A stretch of DNA of 64,000 nucleotides. It comes from Antedon bifida (taxonomy: Eukaryota > Echinodermata > Crinoidea > Comatulida > Antedonidae). Location of the stretch: contig OY727093.1 of the NCBI GenBank assembly GCA_963402885.1, positions 16,559,036 through 16,623,035 of the forward strand. Reading direction: 5' to 3'. Of the stretch, positions 46,821 through 56,800 are shown in pieces; the first letter of the stretch is position 1, and each line of letters starts with the position of its first letter. The notes under the pieces are model-generated. The model worked only from the letters and a program-made list of their open reading frames with translations, had not been told where the DNA came from and made no database searches. A program made the position numbers and the translations under genes.

Positions 46821-47319
46821 CAGTAGAACCTCCATTTTACGTACAGTACGGGACCGAACGGCGTACGTAAAACAAGGGATTCGTAAAATCAAGGTTGACC
46901 TTAAATTGACCCCCAAATACGTAGATCGTAGCTAAAAAGGCTGCCGTGTTGGCCTACAGCATGCAGGCAGGTGATCACTAGCTTAGCTAGGCCTAGGCCC
47001 TTCCTATACTAATCTAGGCCAGGCTAGCAGGCCTAGCAAGATGTGAGGCCTAGAAAAGTACAGTATATACAGGCTGTGCGATTTAGTTTAAATAAAGTGT
47101 TATAAATAAAAATATCAATGTTCTTGTATTTTCTATCAATAAAAACAGTTGCTGCTGTAGGGGAATGCACATGAGTTCCTCACACAGCCATGGCTTTGTG
47201 CTTTGTTGTTGTTAAATTGCGCCCTCAATGTAAGAAAATGATGACGTCATCGGTCACTTTAAGCGTACGTAAAATCAAGGGAACGTAAAATCAGGGTACG
47301 TAAAACGAAGGTTCTACTG
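46821..47319. mobile_element. pogo/Tigger-like MITE inserted 3' of the second GPCR copy
   Basis: Ends CAGTAGAACCTCCATTTTAC and the complement of CAGTAGAACCTTCGTTTTAC lie between TA dinucleotides (46819-46820, 47320-47321). CAGTA-type termini with TA duplication are typical of pogo/Tigger elements. Subterminal GTACGTAAAA and CGTAAAATCA motifs repeat at both ends. Sequence homologous to the 3' flank of the first GPCR (TTTTAAAAGTAGCAT) stops at its left border, so it inserted after the GPCR duplication. Confidence 0.82.
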
Positions 47320-47364
47320 TATAAAGTATAGTGAAGATATAAGCAAAAATAGATCTTGAAGGGT

Positions 47365-48384
47365 TTACTGTACTTGTTGTAATGGAACAGTCTCAGGCTT
47401 GTTTATTACAAAGTCAAGATCATGTGAAGATTTAGAATTAATGGTTGAATGTTTAGTTGTTCTTGTTCGAAAAGTAGACGCAGGTTCATGTACAAATCTC
47501 GCCAAACATGGCATAAACTTGACGCAACACCAACTTTTCAACAGATTCTGTTTGAAATTTTGTCCAATGAACGTGTACAAGACTGGATTTATTACACTGT
47601 GAGAAAACAACATGCCAAGAAAAAATGCATGAGCATCTGTGTCTAGATTTTCAGAAAAAGTTACAGAAAAATAAAATGGCGAAAACAATATGACAAATGA
47701 TAAAACTATGGAAATAGCAAGAATGAGCACACGCTTTGATGATTAAGATTTCCATGTTGTGTTCTTTTGATCAATCTGTTGTGTTGAAGCCATGGCATAC
47801 ACAATCAGAACATAACAGAGGATAATTACAATCAGCGGTACTGCATAGTTCAGAGAAAATGAGTAATACTTAAAGTATTCATCAAATTGTCTTATTTGAC
47901 AATAATTAATACCTTTCAACGGCACAATGTATGTATGTACCAACGTTGGTATGGAAACTAATCCTGAAACTATGAAAGTTATAAAACAAACACATTTTGC
48001 AGCTTTTTTTGTGTGGTAAACCTTAGACGAAATACAATGCACGATGGCGAAATACCTATCAAGGCTTAGAAGAACGATAACATATACTATGTTTAAATTT
48101 TTCCACAATTCCAAGCCATTATAAATCACACAAAAAATTTCCGAAGGGCTAAAACATTCAAATGTTCTCCAAACGTTGTTACCAAAATAAAATACACCAT
48201 TTATACAGTCCAGTACAGCCAGGTTGAAAATGAAAATATTTTGCAAGTTTTTAAATTTTAAAATCATTACAATAATTAGTAGGTTGAAGACTATTGTAAT
48301 AATAGATGCTGCATATTTAAACATCAAGTGAGCATCAACCACAGGACAATCCGTTGAATTCTCAGCACTAATATTATCAGCCAT
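47365..48384 (-). pseudogene. Second GPCR copy with a single in-frame stop
   Basis: Paralogue of the receptor at 38271-39293 and collinear with it throughout. It starts at the equivalent ATG (48384, with NIS and NST glycosylation sites) and ends with the same PLQQV tail. The only disabling change is in the third intracellular loop: a 6-bp insertion relative to the paralogue (forward GATTAAGATTTCC, 47741-47753) brings in TAA at 47745-47743. The frame then continues unchanged through TM6 and TM7 (NPVLY intact). There are no other frameshifts. A small in-frame deletion removes three residues before TM2 (KNLQNIF). It is probably a recent pseudogene; readthrough, or a truncated five-helix product, cannot be excluded. 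Confidence 0.87.
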
Positions 48385-48488
48385 TTTAATACACTGACAC
48401 ACAAATAGGTTGAGTATACAAACAATAAACTTCCCAGACCTTCCTCTACAAAGTAACAACTTGTTCTGCTTCTGTTGAGTTATCCTTC

Positions 48489-48558
48489 TGTATTTATACA
48501 TTAAGCAACATAATCTCTCAACCAATAAGAAACTTTGATTTATGAACCAATCAAATGG
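48489..48558 (-). promoter_or_regulatory. Promoter of the second GPCR copy
   Basis: TATAAATA on the minus strand (48498-48491) and ATTGG motifs near 48525 and 48548 match the first copy's promoter in sequence and spacing. The motifs remain intact although the coding region carries a stop. Confidence 0.62.
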
Positions 48559-48762
48559 TGACTTGCTAGTTGTTATTGATAATATTGAGAAATTTAATCT
48601 ATCATTTTAATGTATAATAGATTAATACTGAGAGTGAACAAAAAACCAATTGACTTTGTTTGGCTATGTTTTCTTTAAATTTTATCAGGTAATTAATTTT
48701 TTTTTCCAAATGTTTGGTTAAACAAACAATAATGACCGATGACAATATACTTGTATCATTAA

Positions 48763-49108
48763 AGATGTATTGTCTCCCTGAAAAATAATTTTTTTACATT
48801 TTTTTTGTTGAATATGCCATTTTAATGTCACATAATAATTATTGACTTCGACCAAAAATTGGATCGGAAAAAAATTTATTTACCTGAAAAAATGGAATTT
48901 AAAGCAAAAAATGGTCAAATTGGCTGCCAGCCAATGGATTTTTGGTTGAATTTAACCATTTATCATGTTATTTTGTAAGTGAAAACATTATTTTTTTCCG
49001 TTTTTTTTTCTACGGAAGTGATTCACTTTATTAAAACTAAAAAATAACCTATTCAAAGTCTGATTTAATTAATCTTCATTTTTGATGATTTTGGGGGACA
49101 ATACATCT
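48763..49108. mobile_element. TTAA-flanked MITE with AGATGTATTGTC ends, intact copy
   Basis: 346 bp between exact TTAA duplications (48759-48762 and 49109-49112), with AGATGTATTGTCTCCC and its complement GGGGGACAATACATCT at the ends. This is the best-preserved member of the family seen at 16142 and 32416. No coding frame; piggyBac-type mobilisation is inferred from TTAA. Confidence 0.82.
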
Positions 49109-49112
49109 TTAA

Positions 49113-49514
49113 GGTGTACTTGATATAGATGCTGCTGTAAACAAACAGGTTTCCATTTCACATGAAATGATGCAAGAGGCATTTTTTGGTAGAATCTGGG
49201 ATCCACTTGATTTAGGATGTTTCGACCTAGCTGATTACAAATATGGCAGATCCCAAGTGAAATTCGGCCATCAAAGCCTTTAATTTAAATGATTAAAAAT
49301 GGTGGCATTTGTTATACCTACGCTATATCTTGGAAACCGCTAGTCACAGATAATTAATTATGGTGTAAAAATGTCCTCTTAATAGTGGTTCCAGCCTACT
49401 ACGTTTTAAAATACTTCATGGACATAATTAATATTTATATATTTATGTGCAAATAAAGTTTAAATTCATAATGTAATTCATTGGTAATTGAATATACTAA
49501 CTGTCATTTATTAC
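49113..49514. other. No gene recognised
   Basis: AT-rich sequence between a MITE and a hairpin repeat; nothing identifiable. Confidence 0.45.
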
Positions 49515-49575
49515 ACTAGAGGGTTCGCTCGCGCACCCTCTAGTGGGTGTACCCGAATGGTTCTTGAAAACATGA
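49515..49575. repeat. CTAGAGGG hairpin repeat, copy 2
   Basis: A perfect 10-bp stem ACTAGAGGGT/ACCCTCTAGT around a TCGCTCGCGC loop, then GGGTGTACCCGAATGGTTCT, matching the stretch at 32236-32300. Confidence 0.72.
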
Positions 49576-51593
49576 CCAACTCCTCTGGAAATTGAAGCCC
49601 GGGTGGCACCTATGCATATGACTGATGAGTAATGCATGTTTATTTTGTGATGTTTCATGGTGGTCCATAAATTAGGTACGCCAAAAATATCGCTTCCAGG
49701 GTAATATAGAAAATTAGAGTATATTGTGGTAGGGCAAGTTATAAGGTAACGTGGGTGTAAGTTCACCGGCAACTAGTACTCAATGAACTTTTAAAATGAA
49801 CGGCACCAACGAATTTACTGGCTCTTTGTTTTTTATTTCTTTCCATATAATTCTAGCATATTTCAACTTCTTGTCTTTAGCCGTAAATTACTGAAATTAA
49901 ACATTAAGAACATAACAATAATAAGCAATGTAGAATAAATCTACAATCAACAATTATCACGGCTTCAAAGAAATACCGCATTCCTAGTGCAGAGTCCCAA
50001 ATTGACCCTTGACCTTACATGCTCACTCAAGCGGAACGACAATATGGCCATCACATATTTCCTTGCAACGCATGTGCGATGAAATCATAGTACTTTAGGC
50101 AATAATACGGTGTCTATTCTAGGCTAAATTCTATATTAATAATACTTAATAGTCAAATAAATTTCCGATACGCATCAATTACTTCTATAATGATTCTAAC
50201 ATTAGATGCATTATTCCATATCATGATAAATGGTCAAACAATAAAAGTATGAGCAATCTAAAACAATGAATAACTCTCAACTACTACTGGGGTGAAAACA
50301 ATATCGCCGCCAGCCTCTCAATACGCACAACCCAACAGAATGCTAGCTCCAGGTGAGAACTTATACTCCTTTGATATCATTATAATTAACATAAAGTACA
50401 GAAAAACATAATGAACCATGTATTACCGGTTCTGGTGTCGTAACCTTTTTACAACTTATTATGCTCTAAAATCTTGCGAAGACACATCAACGTCAATTCA
50501 TATTCCTTCCTCATGTCTGCCCAAAGGACCGCTCTAAGAGTGGGGCGCTATAACTAAACACTGAAGTCAGTTCAGTACAGTGGGTATTCTATGTGGGACT
50601 GTTGTTGTGTAATGCCATTAACTTTCTGATCTATATATACATTTACGTAAGGGCAAAATTCGGTAGATCACGCGTTAATTCTAGAATGTTTACTCGATGG
50701 TATATAAAGTTGGTTAGAATCTCGGTACTGATTTTAACCACCTGATGTAACCTTGTTTACTAATTAAATTTAGTTAGATAATTAGTTGTTGACAATTAAA
50801 ACGAATTTAGGTTCAACAATTTGCCCCAAATAGGGGTGTTTTCCGATCGTGATATACACTGTCTAATGGATATCCTCATGAAAAATACCTGCACACAATA
50901 ATACGAGGATATTTCGCATTTTCCTATCTCCTCCTACGATAATTATATATATAATATAATAATAAAAAATACTATTTTGATAGATTTAATATACCTTTAT
51001 ACAAATGTATTGATTTGTGATGAATGGAACATTCCAATCTCTCAGACTCCCAGTTTGTAGGTAAATTTATGATCCCTTGGTTTAACACAAGTAGGTAAAT
51101 TTATGGGCCCTTGGAGAATAAAACTTATAGTATTGCAATACTTTGACAATATTGTAAATATTGTACCTATTAACCATTTTTGGTGGCCATTTGAATCGAA
51201 ATTGTCTTACTGTGAATGTGGTTACTGTTAGATATATAAACAAAATATACAAAGAACATTTATTACTGTAACTGTGGATAGATTACAGACAGTTGCTTCT
51301 CAACGCTTTTGTATTAATTAATAATTATAAAAAATATAAACGTCATAGTGGTGTATCGTTACATGTACTTTACTATTTCAATCAACTATAACAGGGACAG
51401 TTTTAAAAAAGTATTATAAATCGTAAATGTTTTACTGTGTTTAGTGGTATATTATTGATAGGCCTATAAAACATTTAAAACAATATTTCGTTACTGAGTG
51501 GATAGAGAATATATTTAAAAATTGTTCTTCTCATCCTCTTCCCCATCCCTAAACTCTAATGTTATATACAAAACACAAATTGGGTCCTACCAG
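49576..51593. other. No gene recognised
   Basis: Two kilobases of mostly AT-rich sequence. The frame at 49497-49772 (minus) shows no family resemblance. GTAGGTAAATTTATG is doubled near 51057 and 51091. Confidence 0.45.
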
Positions 51594-51960
51594 GCCTCCT
51601 ATAGTAACATTGAATCGCACCTAAATTTGATTAAATGATTAATAAATAGCATAAATAATTAGTTCAATTAGCCTCCTATAGTAACATTGAATCGCACCTA
51701 AATTTGATTAAATGATTAAAAAATAGCATAAATAATTAGTTCAATTAGCCTCCTATAGTAACATTGAATCACACCTAAATTTGACACGTAAAGTAAAAGC
51801 CTTCTTAATTGATTAGTTGAATATCTAAAACAAATAAATTGTAGTTCACGATTCAGTTGAATCACTAAAATCACATTGTAGTTCACGTAAAAGTAAAGGC
51901 CTTCAATAATAGTTAAATTACTAAAACAAATTGTAGTTCACGTAAAGTTGAACCACTAAA
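51594..51960. repeat. 77-bp tandem repeat (2.5 copies) followed by a degenerate GTAGTTCACGTAAA repeat
   Basis: Copies start at 51594, 51671 and 51748 with GCCTCCTATAGTAACATTGA. From 51787 on, TTGTAGTTCACG(TAAA) recurs at irregular intervals of about 50-60 bp (near 51838, 51880, 51931). Confidence 0.85.
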
Positions 51961-51994
51961 ATATTTGTATTTAATATTGAATGGTGCCACCAAC

Positions 51995-52080
51995 GGCCAT
52001 TATGCAGGAAGTGACGGACCCGGAAGCCAGTTGAACAACAGCGCGAGTGTGTGAAAATAACCCTGTGATATCCACAAATT
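51995..52080 (+). promoter_or_regulatory. Possible TATA-less promoter-like patch (ETS/CRE motifs)
   Basis: GCAGGAAGTGACGG and CCCGGAAGCC lie within 25 bp in an otherwise AT-rich area. The combination of CCGGAAGT-type ETS sites with TGACG is common in broadly active animal promoters. No convincing transcript follows, although GATAGGTAATG could be a splice donor. Low confidence. Confidence 0.25.
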
Positions 52081-52121
52081 TCGATAGGTAATGCTAAATT
52101 TTGTCGTTGTAAAAGACAAAA

Positions 52122-52250
52122 CTAATGTTATCAAATCTACGTTTCGCGGTACATCTAAGATAGATAAGGTAGGTATCCAAGGCGGAGATTTATACTCAAG
52201 TTTTTCCATTGTGCTCGCCTATGTCAGAATTAACCATAATTTATATATAG
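52122..52250. repeat. Dispersed ~100-bp repeat, copy 2
   Basis: Matches 32743-32850 over ATCTACGTTTCGCGGTACAT and GGTATCCAAGGCGGAGATTT. Both copies are followed by ATTTATATATAGATA, with 30 extra bases here. A short conserved frame (NVIKSTFRGTS.IDKVGIQGG) exists in both, but the context does not support a gene. Confidence 0.72.
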
Positions 52251-53512
52251 ATAAAACACAGTGGCGTCATCACCTGTTTTCCAGTTGACGTTGATTACAT
52301 TGAGTCGTGTTGAATTCATCAAAATTGAGAATAATTAATGGTAAATCTGGCTGACATGGGTTCGTGGAGGGCCTAATCTGAATTTCCTCAGTTTCCAGTT
52401 AAGCTTGAGAACCAGAATAAATACATTTAATGATGATCGATATTTTTTATGTTTTCAATATTTTAAATTTTTAATTAAAGTTGAAAACTGTTAAAAGTAT
52501 TATGCAATTTCCAAGTAACTGCCACACACCCAAGATAGCAACCAGCCTATGTCTCTGGTCCAATTCTGTTTAATGTTAGAACTACATTTTATTTTTTTTG
52601 GATGTTGAAGTTAACCTAACCCTACTTTTCTTAAAAATTAAACATACAGCAGAACTTTTCTTGTCCCGATGACCTGAACTAATTTAATGCTTAATAAAAT
52701 TATGCATTTAAGTATAAATTATTTTCCAAAACAGATGCATTTATCATCATATTAAATATTAATAATTTTATTTCAAAATGGAAAAACCTGATCACCATAT
52801 ATTGCTTTTAAAAAGTATGTTTATAGTGCTCATTCAAATCTATTTAAAAGTTAAGGCAAAAGAAGTTAAAATTAACAGCTTAACTACAAGAATATACTGC
52901 AGTGAAACCACAAAAAAAAAACCCTTTTTTTAAGACTGCTTAGAATATTTTTTAGGATTCATCATGCCAGGCATGGGCAGAGAGAACACGTGTATCGTCG
53001 TCTCGCTCCTCAGCAGGAATGTACAGTATACGTTACGCTTCATTGATTTTGAAGGCTTTCCCTAAGTCAGTGCGAAAATCGGAAAACGTAAAGTGCAAAC
53101 ATATCTAATTTTTCACTGTTTTGATGAATTTTCATAGAAAATTGACTTTATAAATGGGAAGACCGACTAAAATTACATCAGATAAGTATAATTTTACAAA
53201 AGTAATTGATATGGTTAATGATAACGAGTCGTCAGAAGATTGACCATTTCATGAATTTTCTATTCTGTAACCACAGTGTGATTTTGCCGTAGCTGCACTT
53301 GTAATCTGGCCTCATTTCACAGCCTTCGTTCTGCTTCACTGGACGCTTATATAAATTGAAACTTTTACCGTTCAAGAGACAAACAAATATATTTTACATT
53401 TTTTACTATTCATTTTAAACCCGGAACCCCCTTTAAACATGGATAACAATTTAATTTACCCCACTTTAATAATGAATCTCTTCCCAATAATTTTAATTTA
53501 CCAACAGACTGT
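52251..53512. other. No gene recognised
   Basis: AT-rich sequence flanking the retrotransposon. A 29-codon frame from an ATG at 53154 was noticed, with nothing to support it. Confidence 0.45.
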
Positions 53513-53517
53513 CAAAC

Positions 53518-53763
53518 TGTGCTGTTCGCGATTTTCTATTTTGTATGTGTACCGCCCTCTATAGTTTGTCTCCACTGTTCGATAAGTGTTAATGGCGGCT
53601 CGGCAGTCATTACTATTGTTTTCAACTCAAAACGATGTTTTATGCAAGATATTGAGAGAGGTGTCGATTCACACCCTTTTTTACCACACACACAAACTCA
53701 AACGAATAAAGACTTGGTTATACTGATCGGTGTGATAAATGTTTATTTATTAGTTCCGTGACA
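53518..53763 (+). repeat. 5' LTR of the BEL/Pao element
   Basis: 246 bp, begins TGTGCTGTTCGCG and ends TAGTTCCGTGACA. Identical to the 3' LTR except at 53596. It carries AATAAA near 53705, a likely polyadenylation signal. The 80-codon frame inside it is not a gene. Confidence 0.95.
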
Positions 53764-53825
53764 GTAAAAAAGGGTCATCGATTACATCTACACCAAACCT
53801 TGCAGGCAGACGTTAATCACTAATC

Positions 53826-56800
53826 ATGACAACACGGTCAGGTCAACCATACAACGAAGGCCATGGTGTGACACATAGTGAAGGAAAAAGTGGACAAGGG
53901 CAAGACGCCCCAAACAAGATGAGTTCAAAACGAAGCACCAGTTCCAGCTTATGTTCATCCCGCAGTTCTGTGGCATCGAAAGCTCGCGCCAAGGCGGAAG
54001 CGAGTAAAGTGAAATTGGATTTCACACGCCAACAAACACAGATTAGACAACGGATGGCATCTCAAGAAGCAGAAATGAAACGGCAAAGTGCCCAAATACA
54101 GTTGTTGGAAGCTGAAAAGGACGCAGCAGCAGCAGAAGCTGAAGCAGCTACACTAGAAGAAGCTGCAAATTCTAAGGCAGGTAGTGAAATAAACCTTCCT
54201 ACAGATGACCCGAAAGAAAGGGTAATACAATACCTGACAGATAATGATTCCATATGCTCGAAGAACGAGCAAAAGGAATATGTACTCACTTATAACCTCT
54301 CACCTAATGCTGCAACTTGGCATCCTAAACAGAGCGAAAATTTGCCTTCAGCAAGCTATCATACTGATAAAGATACGCCCTGGCCATCTCCTAGGGCTAC
54401 AGATACCTTTGTTATGAAAAATCCTCATCCCAATCCAGCGTTAAACCTAACACCAGAGTGTTCTATACCTGATAAATCTAGCAGACCTACAACAGTTATA
54501 GAGGCGGCTTCGGAGATCGGTAATGCTCTCCTAAAAAAGGAATTGGTAAGCAACAGCCTAAGAAAGTTTACTGACAAAGCAGCACATTACCGGGCATGGA
54601 AGGCAGCCTTCCACAATACCACAATGGAATTAAACTTGACACCGTCACAAAAGTTGGAACTTTTAATGAAATGGCTGGGTAGCGAGTCTCACAAATTATC
54701 TATTTCAATTTACAATTCTCACATTTCCAGACCTGAATTAGGATTAGAACGGATATGGGAGATTCTTGACAACAAATATGGTTCAGCCGAAGCATTAGAG
54801 AAAGATCTTCAGACTAGAATAGAGACTTTTCCTAAAATAAATACATGGGAGTCTGAGAAAATAATGCTATTCAGCCAGCTGATGAACGAAATTCAGTATA
54901 TGAAAGAAGAAGGTATATATCCAGGCCTAGCTGCCTTGGACTCTGCAAGGGGTTTGCACCCACTTGTCGAAAAGCTTCCTAACAATCTTCAAGAAAAATG
55001 GGTTATGACAGGCTCACAGTACAAGTTGGACCATAAAGTTCTATTTCCACCATTCAATGTATATGTCAAGTTTGTCCAAAAATATTCTAAGATATGGAAT
55101 GACCCTAGCTTTTGCAGGCCAGCTAATCACAAGAACAGTGGTGAAGGTGCGTCAAAGGCTCAAAGACCATTGGTGAATGTCAAGAATACAACTATTACAA
55201 ATAAAGATGTCAATGATGGTATGTGCCCACTGCATGAAGGAAAGCATCAATTGGTAAAATGTAGAGTGTTCATAGCGAAATCATACTTGGAAAAGAAAAA
55301 ACTAATAAAGGACTACAAATTATGCTACAGATGCCTAGGGAGGAGTCATTTTGCAAAGGAATGTAATGCTAGAGTGAAGTGTGAAATTTGTAAAAGTGAA
55401 AGACATTTGGATGTTTTACACAATCAAACATATACCTCTACAACACCTAAACAGGCTAAGAACACTCAAAAGGACACCTCAACACCTCCACACGAGGTTA
55501 AAAATATTGAAAAGAACGACTCGGCACAACCAAAACAAGTAAAAGACGTTGAAAAGAATACCTCAACACCACCTAAACAGGTTGGAAAGAATGCATCTGC
55601 CACTAACGAACTTGAATCTGTATCTCCTAGCTGTCTGGACATCTGTGGTAGAGAAGGAGTAAGTAGATCATGCTCAAAGATATGTCTAGCTAATGTGTTC
55701 CTGAAAGAGAGTCCTGACAAGGTAGTAAAAACATATGTACTCATCGACGAACAAAGCAACAAATCATTGGTGGCTAGCAAGATGTTTGACCTGCTCGAAA
55801 TATCTGGTGAACTAATCAACTATAGAATAAAAACTTGTAATGGAGAAAAGAAAACTACAGGTAGAAAACTGCAATCTCTGGTTGTTGAAGCAATCAACAG
55901 AGAGGTTCAAATAATTCTACCTAACCTACTTGAATGTGAAGAAATTCCTGGAAATAAGTCAGAAATCCCTACACCAGAAGTTGCTATGGCTTTCCCACAT
56001 CTTGAATCCATCGCGGCAAAAATTCCATCTATTGACCAGTCTGCTGAGGTGCTGATACTTCTAGGCCGTGATGCCCCCCAAGTACATAAGGTGCGGGAGG
56101 TGATAAATGGTCCGGACAACGCACCTTGGGGACAAAGACTTGATTTGGGTTGGGTCGTCATAGGTGAGACCTGCCTCGGAGAAGTGCATGTACCTAACAC
56201 TGCTATATCAGCATGCAGAACAAGTGTTAAAATCAAAAGTAATGGAAAACCTTCCACACTAGACCCATGTCCTAACAAAATGAAAGTGGATGAACTTTTC
56301 GACAGCAGTGAAGACTCAATAAGTTTTTCAAGAGAAGAGAAGCAGTTTTTAAAGATTATGGAGACTGAAGGAAAGTTAAATTCTGATAAACAGTGGACTG
56401 CTCCATTACCTTTTCGGACTCCAAGACCTAGACTTCCTAACAACCGAGAACAGGCATTGAAGAGAGCACTGATACTTCACAAATCTCTTGAAAAGGATAG
56501 TATCAAAAGACAACACTTCATCGCCTTCATGAAAGGAGTATTAGATAATGGACATGCAGAAAAGGCACCACCACTTAAAGCACACGAAGAACGCTGGTAC
56601 TTACCTCTATTTGGTGTTTACCACCCTAAGAAATTGGATAAAATAAGAGGTGTGTTTGACTCTTCCGCCGTCTTTCAGGGAGTATCGCTGAACCAAGTCC
56701 TATTCAAAGGGCCAGACTTAACGAACGGACTAGTTGGTGTGTTGATGCGTTTCCGTAGAGAAAGCGTAGCAGTGTGTGGTGATATAGAAAGCATGTTCTA

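Noticed and set aside
47399-47646. Plus-strand frames opposite the GPCR C-terminus, also present at 38364-38561
   Set aside because: Antisense shadows of the receptor; their presence at both loci follows from the gene duplication.
51594-51790. Direct repeats considered as a CRISPR-like array
   Set aside because: The 77-bp units are contiguous without unique spacers; this is an ordinary tandem repeat in animal DNA.
53154-53243. 29-codon frame beginning MGRPTKITSDK upstream of the BEL/Pao element
   Set aside because: Too short to support, with no homologue or context in the window.
53519-53761. 80-codon frame, present identically at 59704-59946
   Set aside because: It is the LTR sequence itself; the identity reflects LTR duplication, not a gene pair.
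55907-56443. 178-codon minus-strand frame inside the retrotransposon
   Set aside because: Antisense shadow of the gag-pol frame, with no independent motif.
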